A stretch of DNA of 64,000 nt from Corylus avellana (taxonomy: Eukaryota > Streptophyta > Magnoliopsida > Fagales > Betulaceae). A program made the position numbers and the translations under genes. The notes under the pieces were generated by a model. That model ran no database searches, was not told the origin of the DNA, and was given only the letters and a program-made list of their open reading frames with translations. The DNA lies in assembly GCF_901000735.1 (NCBI RefSeq), contig NC_081547.1:5518001-5582000 (forward strand), in the 5' to 3' direction. Below are positions 23,227 through 35,343 of this stretch, in pieces (positions within the stretch are counted from its first letter, which is position 1; each line of letters starts with the position of its first letter).

Positions 23227-26200
23227 ATGTTAGAGAAGATGGCAGATTTTAACCAGGAGAAGGTGATAGAGGAATTTGAAGCAACAACAAAGGCTGCTGA
23301 GAGGGTTCAGATAGATACCCTCAAGAAGATTCTGGAAGAAAATGGATCAGCAGAGTACTTGCAGAATCTTGGTCTCAATGGAAGAACCGATCCTGAGAGC
23401 TTCAAGAATTGTGTTCCCCTTGTCACTCACAAGGAATTAGAACCTTACATTCGGAGAATTGCTGACGGTGACTCTTCTCCCATTCTCACCGGAAAACCAA
23501 TCACAACCATCTCACTAAGGTATTCTGATTTGACCTGAGTTTTAAATTTATGCTAGCTAGAGAAGTTTTGAGAATAAATGTTTAATTTATGTTGCAGTTC
23601 TGGCACTACTCAGGGGAAGCCAAAGTTCGTACCTTTCAATGACGAATTGATGGACTCCACCATGCAGATATATCGGACTTCTTTTGCCTTTAGAAACAAG
23701 TAATAAACTCTTATTTAGTGAAAGGGATTCTCTGTTTATATTTTGTTTCAGAAAACCTTTTTGCCAGTTGATGAGCATAGACTGTTATACCTTATTGGAC
23801 TATATTATATGATATCCGCGCCCCCTTTTAACCTTCATATTACGCTTTTCATTGCATGAAGAAGTTGAAAGAATCGTTTTCTAGAAAAAGGGAAAAAAGT
23901 TGGAAGAATCATTTGATAATAAATAAATTCATAATTTGATTAGGTATCATTGCTTTTCTGCTGATGCAAAAACCTTTACTATTATTCTGCAGAGAATTTC
24001 CTCTTGGGAATGGAAAGTCTTTACAGTTTGTTTACAGCAGCAAGCAGTTCAAAACAAAAGGGGGTCTACCAGCTGGAACTGCTACTACTAATCTCTTCCG
24101 TAATTCACAATTCAAAATGTCGATGAAGGCAATTAAGTCCCAACCCTGCAGCCCTGATGAAGTAATTTTTGGTCCTGATTTTCCTCAGTCCTTATACTGC
24201 CATCTCTTATGTGGGCTAATTTTTCGGGATGAAGTTGAATTTATATTCTCTACTTTTGCCCATAGCATCATGCATGCATTCAAAACCTTTGAACTTGTTT
24301 GGGAAGAACTATGCACTGATATTAGGGAAGGGGTCCTCAGCAGTCGAGTCACTGACCCATCCGTCCGAACAGCTGTGTCAAAACTGCTCAAACCAAACCC
24401 TGAATTGGCTGATTTGATATCCAATAAGTGTTCAGGTTTGAGTAATTGGTATCGATTAGTACCCGAGCTTTTTCCTAATGCAAAGTACATATATGGGATC
24501 ATGACGGGGTCAATGGAGCCTTATTTGAAAAAATTGAGGCACTATGCAGGGGAGCTGCCTCTCTTGAGTGCTGATTATGGGGCCTCTGAAGGATGGATTG
24601 GAGCAAACGTTAATCCAAAATTGCCACCTGAGTTGGCCACTTTTGCCATTCTTCCTAATATTGGATTTTTTGAATTCATCCCACTGAGGGAGAATATTGA
24701 GGATCAGGAGCCCAATTTCCTCTGTATGGAGCCAAAACCAGTGGGTTTAACTGAAGTCAAGATTGGTGAAGATTATGAGATCATTGTCACCAATTTTGCA
24801 GGTACGAAGTTCTTCTGATAGGGTTAAATTCCTTTTTGAAAATGGTAATTGAGAAATATATAGTTTGCTCCCTCCATCTGCACAATGCAGAGAATTGCTT
24901 ATAAAGTAGAAAATTAATGAAATTCACAATAACCTGTTTCGGTCCCATATCTTCTGTTATTTAGAATTTTATAGTTGGTCTCATAGAGTTTTATTATTTT
25001 CTCATGCACTGAGCCAGTGATTTAATTGACCTGTTGCCTTTTCTTCCTACCATACATTTAATAACCCAAAATTGCTTTGAATGCTCACCATGTGACTGTA
25101 GGTTTCAAGGAGAACAGCTTCTATCCTTATTCAGTATTCCTCCTCCCCATACTGTCTTTTTTATTTGATTATTTTCGTTGTTTATCTGCTGTGTCAGGAA
25201 ACTTTTTTTTTTTTGATGAATATGCAATGTCAGGAAACATATTCTTCATCCACTAGTTGACAATACCAAACCAGCTGGCTAAGACATGCATCTATAATTG
25301 TTTGAATTAATCATATGATCAAAGACATATTCAATGAATTGAATCTTCCAAGGATTCCTCAGCCATAGCCCTTTGTAGGTTGTGTTGGCATCTTTATTAT
25401 CCACATGTAGAGCACGACAATAGGAAACTGATTAAATCCTTGTGTACTCTACTTTACATATCAATGTTTCAAACATCAAGTTTTATTAAATATGCAACAC
25501 TGTCATTTCCTCTATATATACAGAGACATTAGACATTTTTGTTTCCCTGTTCAGTATGCATGCCACTAGTTTATCAGATAATCTATGATATTGCATTTAT
25601 TTACTCAACTTGTTTTTTACTTTACATGACTATTTTGTTTAATGCATTTTTGTTCTCAATGCTTTCTTCTTTCATATCTAGTTCGAAACCCAATATTTTC
25701 CTACACTGTTTAGCTATTCATCTAGGTAGCACAAGTTGGTTCTTGACGAGTAATTTGATTCATTCAATGTCTCGTAAACTCACACATGGCTCACTTAAAC
25801 ATATTGATTTGAAAATGGTTATTATGTTTGTGTCAAATAGTAGTTGAACTATTTGCATCTTGTACTTGCTGAAGAAAGTAGGAAAGATGGAGAAGTATTT
25901 ATGGCTGTAGGACGTGTATTATGAAAAAGAAGAACCCAATGCCTTAATTTTCCAGTTGTTGGCTAATGTAGAATGGAAGTAAAACATATCTACAAAATGG
26001 TACTGTACTTAAAAGGATGTTTGGTCATCTTCTCATATGTGTGCAACAACCTCTGTACTTCTATGATATTGACACGAGGGATTAGTTATTAGCCACTAAA
26101 TCCTGGATTTGCAAGATCATAATGTATATATAGTCAACTTTGGACCTTGACTTTTTCTACCCTTTTCTTTTGGTTTTTAGTTGTGATGCATTAGCATATT

Positions 26201-27020
26201 CCTTTTTATATTTAGTCACATAAATTTGTGCATTTTATTAAAATTCAGAGATTTGCATTCTCTCTCCCTCTGTCTCTTTCCTGTTGTCCAACTACCAAGA
26301 TAGCTTTAGTATTCAGTTTCTCTGATACTTTTTGAAATGCTCCTTTGACCCTTTGGTGAGAAAACTGACTTGGATAAGTTGGAGAGACATATGAAATGCA
26401 TAATTGTATATACACACACACACCCATGTGCTTGTTCTCAATGGAAATATAAATGACATTTTATTTTGAATGAAATTGCAGGTCTCTACCGGTATAGATT
26501 AGGAGATGTGGTAAGGGTAATGGGGTTCCATAACTCCACCCCAGAACTTAAATTTGTCTGCAGGAGCAATCTTCTGCTCAACATCAACATTGACAAGACG
26601 ACTGAGAAAGATCTACAGCTTGCTGTGGAAGAAGCAGGCAAGGTGTTGGGGGAAGAAAAAGTAGAAGTTGTTGATTTCACCAGCCATGTTGAGTCATCCA
26701 CAGAGCCAGGCCACTACGTTGTGTTCTTGGAAATAAGTGGTGAAGCAAGCGAGGAGGTTCTCAAGGAATGCTGCAACTGCTTGGATAGGTCTTTTCTGGA
26801 TGCAGGGTATGTCAGCTCACGGAAGGTGAAAGCCATAGGGGCGCTGGAGCTCCGAGTTGTTCGGAGGGGAACTTTCCAGAAGATTCTATATCATTATCTA
26901 GGATTAGGGGGTGCTGTTAGCCAGTTTAAAACGCCACGTTGTGTAGGGCCGACCAACAATTTGGTGCTGCAAATCTTGTGTGGCAACGTTGTTAAGAGCT
27001 ACTTCAGTGTTGCTTTCTAG
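23227..27020 (+). CDS. JAR1: JAR1/GH3.11-like jasmonoyl-amino acid synthetase
   Basis: A GH3-family acyl-adenylating enzyme that couples jasmonic acid to isoleucine using ATP, making the active hormone JA-Ile in the cytosol. Four coding exons, all GT-AG: 23227-23519, 23598-23699, 23993-24801 and 26482-27020, joining in phase to 580 aa, close to the ~575 aa of JAR1. GH3 nucleotide-binding motifs are present: [10 protein letters not shown] (about residues 98-107), YGASEGW (327-333) and YRYRLGD (404-410). The C-terminal domain has the [14 protein letters not shown] segment and ends [14 protein letters not shown] 23227 is chosen because MLEK matches the family's N-terminus. JAR1 rather than auxin-type GH3 is inferred from overall resemblance. 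No lesion is seen. The last intron (1.68 kb) carries a tiny retroposed insertion at 25203. Confidence 0.93.
25192..25238 (-). mobile_element. 25-bp A-tailed micro-insertion in the last GH3 intron
   Basis: The 11-bp direct repeat tgtcaggaaac occurs at 25192-25202 and 25228-25238. Between them are 25 bp that read on the minus strand ttgcatattcatc followed by 12 A. This is the footprint of an extremely truncated non-LTR insertion, outside splice signals. Confidence 0.6.
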
Positions 27021-29255
27021 CTAAGAAATCATGTTATTATATGGTTGGAATTGCAATTTCATCTTTTCCTGTTTTAAATCCATATATATACGCTTCTTGG
27101 CGGCAATTATATATATTTTATATCCACATCACACATATATATATATAGTCCAAAATCTTCGTTAGGTGCGGGCAATGGCGCTATGCTGCCCCACGCTTTG
27201 ACTTTTGTACCAGCTATAGCTGCCCGGGGCTGGCCCACTCGCCCGACATCACCCCTTCTCTCTCTCTCTCTCTCTATCTCTATCTCTATCTCTTCAAAGA
27301 ATACTGCAAATTACATGATAATTAAGGAAAATTTAACTACTCTTCCCTATATAAATTAATAAATCCACGGGGTGACGCTTGTTTGTAAGGAGAAAGAAAG
27401 ATACAAGTAAAATAAAGTATTGGGGTGAGTGGCATTTTGTTGAAGGGAGCTAATGAATAGCAGGACCACGTCTTGGAAGAGACAAAAAAGGATGCGTAGA
27501 TCGAAGAAGATGGAATCTGACAGAGATCCCACTCAGCTCGATCATATGGTTGGTTTGAGATATGAAGACCTAATATTAATAAATGTTTATCCATCCATTA
27601 CGTGTTTCCATCTTTCTCTCACCCGTGCCATCAGCGCTTCATATGGTATGCATCTTTTACGTGTCATGTCATCTATATATTTTCGTTTAAACAAATCTAA
27701 CGTTATCAGCTTGCGAGATCTTAAAATTTGCGTTGACGACAACCAACCAACAAAACACAAACATTAGTGTCTCCTGGTGCAGAAGTGGTATCTATCTCCT
27801 GTCAAATTTACATGGATAGATACCACTGCTGCCCCAAGAGAAAAAATGGGTGTAATAGCAAGATCACGGAGGCGCTTAAAAAATGGGTTGGGGAGGTTGA
27901 TCTTGGGCTGTGGACCTGTGGTGGAGCAAACTATTTATTATTGTAGGGGTTAAACTTGATAAACACAACGGTAATACTTTTTTAAATGTCAATTTCTATT
28001 GTTTCGAAAAATGGATTAATGGTTTTTAACTTCCTTCCACGTGATTCATGAACCTAAATTAACAGTTCTGCGTGGTTAGTAAAAAAAACAAAACTACTCA
28101 TTTGTTTTACACAATCGAGAAAGCATGAAAAGACGAATTGGGGTCTCTCTCTTAAAAGTAATTAAAAAAAAATAGAGACCAAGTGGGCCTTTCTCTTAAA
28201 ATGACAAATATGTGAGGACCATTAGTAAAAATCCAAGTTTTTTAAAGGGGTTTGTGGAGGCACGACGCAAACTGGCCTCCATGGGCTCCCCTCAAATGAA
28301 AAATAAAAAATTAATATATATATATATATTTTATTTACCTATTAAATCATATCTACAGTGTGCTTTTACGGTTCTTTGTATCAGTCCATATTAATTTTGT
28401 TCGTATTCAATGGCGATGACGGCATGTCCAAGATATATGTAATTTCTTCCACAAATAAATCATTGCTCCATCGCGCATGCGAGAGTTCGTGGTTTGAAAC
28501 TAATTTTAAATATTTTTTTTTATTATTATTATTTATCAACTTTATAATCTCATTAGTGTGGGAGTTAGTTGAACTTGAGTCCTCAACAGCCAAATGTGAC
28601 ACGTAATTGAGAGAGCCCATGAAGAAAATATTAACTTTTTCAACCAAATCGGGTATTTAGTGGATCCTTTAATTAGAAGGGAAAACTCTAGAAATTGAGT
28701 ACTAAAAGATAGGCACTTTTTGGAGTGGAATGCTTTTTTGCACTTTGGGAAATAACTAGGCCCTTTTCTTTTTATAAGAAGCCTCTCTTCTTTCTTTCTT
28801 TCTTTCTTCCTTTTTTTTTTTTTTTTTTTTTTTTGAGTTAGACAAAGAAAACAAAAAATTACAAGGGTGAATCATTTCCGCTATTCAATGCTTTATTGAG
28901 AATATGAATAACTAACATAGAATAGGTAAATTATGAAGGCATTTGTGAGTGTCAAGTCTCATATTAGTTTCTTATTATTTGATATATATTAAGCTTTATA
29001 AGTGATTATAAAGAACTTTAATTTAATTGGTCATTTTGGAGTAATAGCACATATGTGACTAGCGCTTTTCTTCAATTGTTATAAATGATATGATTGAGGG
29101 AAAGTAAACCTAGGCTTTTAGCAAACCTTAAGGATAACAATCCGAATTCAAATAGGGCTTGTAACACCCTACTTAAACATGTGACAATTATTTTAAATTA
29201 ATTACCCGTTTAAAACCATGAGACTTTTTAAGTAATTTTAAAATTGTTTTAATGT
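27021..29255. other. Intergenic downstream of GH3
   Basis: The first ~100 bp is probably the GH3 3' untranslated region. Then come CT-rich simple repeats (about 27258-27295), a CTTT/T-rich tract (about 28790-28833) and AT-rich sequence. No frame gives a recognisable protein. Confidence 0.55.
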
Positions 29256-29275
29256 AAAAACTTCTCTAATATGAG

Positions 29276-29306
<31 letters not shown>

Positions 29307-29359
29307 ATATATATATATATAGAAAGAGAGAGAGAGAGACTCATATTAGAGAAGTTTTT
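29256..29359. repeat. Large near-perfect palindrome with CT/AT/GA core
   Basis: The left arm starts aaaaacttctctaatatgag, then a CT tract. The centre is (AT)7 at about 29307-29320. The right arm is the reverse complement, ending ctcatattagagaagttttt. The unique outer 20 bases pair perfectly; the left CT tract is about 12 bases longer than the right GA tract. The transcribed strand could fold into a long hairpin. It looks like an inverted duplication or fold-back relic. Confidence 0.85.
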
Positions 29360-31105
29360 TAGTGGCACACACAAATACACACATGTGCAGGTGTTCTATG
29401 ACTTATGTTTAAAAAGAGCTTTTAAAACTATTATAATTAAGTACTTCGATTATTGATCAATCTATCCCACATCCGTCAATTGATGCACATGGCACCCATT
29501 GATCGATTAATGATTTTGAATGATCGATTGATGCCCTCTTGCATGTTTTTGGGTAAGTTTTCAAGCATTTGATACGTGAGAAGTGTCTTATTTAAGGATA
29601 TAGACTAAACCCTGTGTCCCATTTGGATGCTCCTTGATCCTTGTTGAGGCTTTTCATCCATTCATCATTGTTTGGGTGTTCTCTTGGTTTCGTTGGGAAT
29701 TTGTTTCAAAGGGTTTTTCCTACCTTTAGATAATGTAATGAATTTTAAGAAAGTTGAGAAATAAGCCTATAAAACACTATTTTATTTATATTTTGAGAAT
29801 TACGTTCTCAATGAGTGAATTATGAGACACCCATCAAATAATAATCAACATGGCCCACGTCTCACCAAAATACAATACAGGTGTTTGCACGACAGAACCA
29901 AGAATTAATTACTTCACCACATCTTGGGATTCAACTAATCTCCACCGACCAAGCAAGAAGTAATTCCGCAGCTTCTTGTCCTTGATTCAAAAACACGCAC
30001 AGGATAAATTAAGGAAGAAGAAAAGGAAACAGAGAGAAAGGGGAAAGAAAATCAGAAGAGAGGGAAATAGAAGAAACAGCTGAGTCCCACAGCCAAAGAG
30101 AAACAAGAGTACTGGAGTCTCACCAAACAAAGAGAAAAACAATTCTTATAAATTTCAAGTCTCATTATTCAATTGAGTGTATTACTTATATAGTCTAGGA
30201 TAACACTCCTTTATTAGAAAAAGAAAAAGGAAAAATCAAATCCTTATTGAAAAATTAAATTTATATATAAAAAAAAAAAACATGCATAATACTAGAAGGT
30301 GCTGATAAGTAGTAGAACAGAATTGTTAACTTTAATTAAACGCCATAAATCCATGGATTTAAATGAATAACTATGATAAACGTATTGTTAGAAAATTAAT
30401 CATATTCCCCAGAACTAGTGATTAAGAAGAACGCCAAAACAAGCTATCAAAAAACATAGAGATTTATGTGGTTTACGTCCACAGAATTTCAGCGATGTTT
30501 TACTATTTTCGAGAAAACAATAATATTTATGGAGTATGGACTAAGCCTAGGAAAAGAACTCATTTAAACCGTAAGCTTTTCAACATCGAATCGGGTTTGA
30601 TACAAAAAAGCCGTCCTGAAATTTTGAAGGAAAATCTCAATCCTAAATCCGTGTATTATAAGCGAATCTCAGTCAACATGCGTGAAAAGGTAAACAATCT
30701 TGTATGTTAAACTATAACATCAAAACACTTACCATAATAAAAATATTTGTCGGAGGACAATGAGATATAGATCATAGTATTAAAATATGGATATTAGGTA
30801 CAAAGAAAACATCATGCATTTGTGAATTCTGATCATTTTCGTGTATTCCCACGAGGCACTAAAAGTTGTTTTTAGCGCATTTAGCATCTCCCTGATTCAA
30901 AGACAGCTAATTTAATCAAATTCCAATTATATATATATATATATTTGGAGCTTTTGAAAATGCAGATTATTTATGTTATAGTTGGTGTCATTATGAATGT
31001 GTAGCTAAGCAGGTATTCTTGTTGAAAGCCAATATTTAAGCAAGATGGATCTGTCGTATTCAACACCAAACACTGCGAGAATTCTTTTGTTTTCTGTAAA
31101 TACAG
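29360..31105. other. Intergenic; possible LTR-type remnant near 30370-30720
   Basis: Around 30460-30490 the phrase agagatttatgtggtttacgtccac resembles a segment common in plant LTR retroelements, but no paired LTR, primer site or protein domain is visible. The 80-codon frame in it has no recognisable homology. Confidence 0.3.
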
Positions 31106-31177
31106 GGCACCTTCATGTTCAAGGATGACAAGGACAACATCGTCCCCACTGAATACTTATTCAGCTCCTCGCTGTAA
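31106..31177 (+). pseudogene. Isolated terminal-exon-like fragment
   Basis: An acceptor-like aaatacag is followed by 23 sense codons (start GTFMFKDDKDNIVP, end SSSL) and TAA, in phase 0. It reads like the last exon of a conserved gene, but no upstream exon is visible. I do not recognise the protein. It may be a transduplicated or degraded gene end. Confidence 0.3.
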
Positions 31178-31221
31178 CAGGGTAATTTGGTAACCTCAAG
31201 GATTTAAATAATTAATATGAA

Positions 31222-31722
31222 ATGGCACAAAAGAAACGTAAGGTTTTTCTGTCTCTCCGTTTCTTTAGGAAACTCCCTTTAAACCAAAATCTGATACAGA
31301 AAAGAAGTTTGAATTTTGAAACCCAGATGCAAAAAACATTGGAAGGGAAAGATCAAGATGAAGAAGAAGAAGAAGGAGATCGGGGTTTAGCCATATGGGA
31401 TTGTGGCAGCCCTCTGTATGACTCTTATGAATTGGTTACACTTGGTCATATCATCGATCGTCATCTGATGGCATTGCCACATGTCGGCGGATCAAAGCGT
31501 CTCAGCGCCCCATTCCCTCACGCAAACAACGTTGTCGTCACCTCGATCGTATCGAGCCCCCCCGGAGGAAGTTTCAGAGGGTCTTCCATGGTGGGCAGAG
31601 TGAAGGAATTTGCTGTGATCAGGAAGATGTGGAAGAGGAAGGTGGTGACAATACGACGATGGAAGGAAACGAAAACATGGCTTTCTGCCCTTCGTAAAAG
31701 GATTGGTTTGTGGAGGAAATAG
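31222..31722 (+). CDS. Uncharacterised plant protein, 166 aa
   Basis: A single-exon frame. The N-terminal third is basic. Residues 44-52 form an acidic run (DQDEEEEEG). A compact core follows, IWDCGSPLYDSYELVTLGHI then IDRHLMALP (about residues 58-86), which looks conserved and helical. The C-terminal ~45 residues are strongly basic (KRKVVTIRRW..RKRIGLWRK). There is no signal peptide, membrane segment or catalytic motif. Codon use and the amphipathic core suggest a real gene, and I believe such core sequences occur in other eudicot 'hypothetical' proteins, but I cannot name a family. The basic tail could mean nuclear location or nucleic-acid binding; this is speculation. The start is the first ATG of the frame; an internal start is possible. 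Confidence 0.65.
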   Translation: MAQKKRKVFLSLRFFRKLPLNQNLIQKRSLNFETQMQKTLEGKDQDEEEEEGDRGLAIWDCGSPLYDSYELVTLGHIIDRHLMALPHVGGSKRLSAPFPHANNVVVTSIVSSPPGGSFRGSSMVGRVKEFAVIRKMWKRKVVTIRRWKETKTWLSALRKRIGLWRK

Positions 31723-31729
31723 AAACACA

Positions 31730-34690
31730 TATCATATGATCAATGGAACAGGTAATCATGATATATCAGTACGTATATGGAAATCATGATGATTTATTGT
31801 ATAATTCGGATTTTTTTTTTTTTTTTTTTTCTCGTTTGTATGGATTGTATCGAATTGAGTAAATAATGTGTAACTATGTTTTTCAAAGAACACTCTTTTT
31901 AATAAATCTATTGAATATCAAGTGTATTGGCTTTAAACTTTAACATGACACGACAGTTTTTGTTTTTGTTTCTTTTTCCTTTCTAACCTTTTGTTCTCTG
32001 ATAATTTTGATCATATCCATATGCGTGACTCAATTTGCATTTCTTTATTTGATCCCTCAGCAGTCTTAATTTTTGTTTAAGGCGTTAATCTTTATGCCTT
32101 AAACATTCAATGTTTAAATAATGATAACAAATAAAAAAAATTAAGCCGATGCGTATTAAATATTAAAATATTAATTAAATGATTAAATTAATCTTTTCTT
32201 ACTAAGTTAAGCTACAAGCCTATAATCATGAATTCTAGCACTTTTTAACTTAGAATATTTTTCAATAATTTAATATCTTTGAATGTAATACTCGAGGTGG
32301 ATCTCATTGAGAATTTTCTTTCGATTAACTATTTCAAATGAGATAAACAAATTAACGTCTCATCATTTGTCAAACTAACACTTTTGGCAGCTTGATTGAT
32401 GATGGTGGCCACCACTATTTGATCTAATGGTAATCACCACTAGACTTGTGTCGGCCACTAGATTTGTGGTGACTAATGTCCGTCCACTTCCAAGTCCACC
32501 ATTTCAGACTTGGCACGATTCAAAAAACGGTGACAAATGTCAATTATTCACAACTCTATAATGGATTATTATAAATTAAAAATCCAATTAAAACTTTTGG
32601 CCTACCTAAGGATCTGCCGCTGATCAAATCAAGATCTTCAAACTAGTATTAAACCAAATATTGCAATAATCAAACTTAATTAATTATTCCTATACCAAAG
32701 CTGCAGACAAATTCATTGAAAAATTCAGAGAAAAGAAAATATTATTATTTGGATTAATATGAAAACCCCATTCGTCCAAGGTTTTCAAATGGGTTGAAAT
32801 TGAATCACAACCCAGACCCAACCCCGAGCCCATCATATCCCGCCAACCATGTCGGGTCAAAACTGTGTTGGATCATGGACAATTCTTTTGACTTGGAGCG
32901 GTCCAAATAACTCCCCCAACCCATTCTAGTGTCAACGTTTATGATTCCTAAGCTGGATTTCTTACAGCTGTGGCCGAAAGAAACTGGGCTTTGCTGAATG
33001 AGGAAAGGTCAGTGGAGATCCGACCCACTTAATCATGTATCTGGGTGAGCCCAATTGAACAAACTCGGATGGCCCAAATTGAACAGATCTTGGAAACTTT
33101 AGACTCGCAGCTTCAAGTAAGCCCATTTCGTTGTGAGCTGGGTTGAGTTAGTTCTGTGATGAGATTTTCTCAAAGCCCATTCCAATAACTCATAAATTTT
33201 ATTAGTTCAGTGATTTTCTCCTTTTTTTTTTCTTCTTCAATTATTATTTTTATAAAATTTTATGCATTATTATAGTTGACTCTCTTACTGTTAATATTCC
33301 ATTATTTAATATTTAAAAATAATCAATAATTTTTAGAAAACCAACTTCATGAGGGAAATCCACCTAGCTACTCTAGGTTGCAGGGTAGGTTCTGGTGCAG
33401 ACGAGTACGAACCTTATGCATGCCCATGGAGACTTGATCATGGATCCTAAAGTAGCTAATTAAAGCTTGTGTGTGATATAATGGTTCCTTATTTACTTTG
33501 ATACCATCATTTGTAATAAGAATGTTCATTGCATGCTTTGATGATCGATGATACCACTCAACCAACTTTTCAAAATGTAATTTATGTGTTCTTTGATCAT
33601 GTGGTCAAACCTTCCATTGCCAGTGCTACGAGCTCGTTACATCCGAAGAGCTTTGTACAATCATTGCTAACATGCATGTCAAATTATTCTGTATAGTCGT
33701 TGCTAATGTACAAATCAGCAATGACAACTCAAAATTGTTGTGGCTGATAACTTGATAATAGCAACGACAAGTTGTCTCATGTAAGGTATTTTTTGCAACA
33801 ACCTATAATGCTATCAATGATGAGAGATGTCGTCACCAATAGTAAGTTTTTTAGTAACGACGTAAATGAATATGTGCGGTTGATTATATGAAGTGGCAAT
33901 ACTTGGATCCATTACGAGTAAAGACCATCCAACTTGGTTTTGACCTTATACTTCATACGTATTTGAATATACTAGTTGCGGAACCATGCCAAAATATTAA
34001 TTCCATTCAAAGTCAGAAAATTGAATCTCAATCAAGTTTCTTGCTTGGAGTGGTTAAACAATGGGTCTTCTAGATTTCTTTCCAATTTTAAATTGCATTA
34101 GAAAAAGATCATATGTTGACTTTTAATTTTTCGTTCCCAATTCAACGCTTACCTAATGGCAACTAGTTCGATCACCATCATCTTAATCTTAATAAGGCTC
34201 TTTATAACCATAATATAATAATACTTCATCCGCAGAGTATCTTTTTTAAATTGTGTTTGAGATTATATTTAAGTAATGAAAATTGCAGATATGCTTCAGG
34301 CAATATTTTAGCAGAGCCCATGCAGATAAATGATTTTGATTTTTGACAAGCTCAGCCATTGCGTAGGTTGTACCGTTGATATCAATATGAACACGAGGAG
34401 TTGAGTTGCAAAATGACATCAATGGGGGCAGTTGAACCACAAACAAAACATATAATCTGAACAGAAGAAAGAAGAAAAGCAGGGGAAGAGAGAAAGGGAG
34501 GGACCACAGCAGAGAAAAATGGTGGGTGGGTGATGGAGCGTGGTCAGAAACACAGACTTGTCAGCCTAAGATTTTAAGCGGCCACGTCTTTAACTCTTTT
34601 CACTTCTTTTCATAACGGCCAAAACCGTGCTTTTTTGGCACTAGTCGCAAACAAGAAACACCCAGGAAAACGAAAGAGAGAAGATAAAGT
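31730..34690. other. Intergenic; decayed repeats
   Basis: No credible gene. About 33650-33870 contains repeated caacgac/gttgc-type motifs in both orientations, similar in style to subterminal repeats of some CACTA transposons but without readable ends. Other parts are AT-rich with T-runs (31811-31830). Confidence 0.4.
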
Positions 34691-34715
34691 GAGAGTCTCG
34701 CTGAGAGAGAGAGAT

Positions 34716-34790
34716 ATGGCGAATAAAGTTAAAGAGAAGAATCAAAGAGAAACTGGTCTTCCACTTTTTTGCTTTTCCTCCCTTCTCTAA
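34716..34790 (+). promoter_or_regulatory. Possible upstream ORF in the EDR4-like leader
   Basis: A 24-codon frame (start MANKVKEKNQRE, end FSSLL) lies in the CT/GA-rich leader about 550-630 bp upstream of the EDR4-like start. If the transcript begins before 34716 it could lower translation of the main frame. The leader may also be spliced out. Transcript data would settle it. Confidence 0.25.
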
Positions 34791-35343
34791 GAGTAAAGCT
34801 GGAGGCCAACGACCCTAAATTAAGGTTTGTTTTTTTTTTTTTTAACTTGGTAATATCTCATTTCCCTAAATCATTGGAAAACGATCCCCACTGTCTCTCT
34901 GTCTGTCTCCCCGAAGCTTTCTCACTTTGATAGAACAACCTCCTCGAACGTAGTTTCAGAACATTTCACAAATTCTAGGCGTTACCCCGGTCTTTTTCCG
35001 AAATATTTGTCTCCACGAAAATCCTTGCCTCTTTCTTTCCCCTTTGTTTGGTTCCTGAGAAAGCTGAGGCTAACCCTTCAAAGAAGAATCAAATAAGTTG
35101 TACGGACTTTGGATTAGATGTGATTCTCAATTAAGACAACATTTAGCTGAGCTCATACTCTGTTGTCCTTTTCTCCTGTTTTTCTCAGCTGTCAATCGTT
35201 GACTATAAATATTGCATCTTTTCTCGTTTTTAAGATTTTCTACTTGCTCCTAGAAAAAGAAAAAAAAGGGATATTTCTGCTTGTTCACTTGTTCTTGTTT
35301 GGTACGTCGTCGTATTCTGTTTGGCTTTCTTTGGGTGTCTCCA

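Noticed and set aside
30370..30720. Solo LTR
   Set aside because: One LTR-like phrase only; no paired ends, primer site or TSD.
33600..33870. Second CACTA element
   Set aside because: Motifs resemble subterminal repeats but no termini or TSD could be found.
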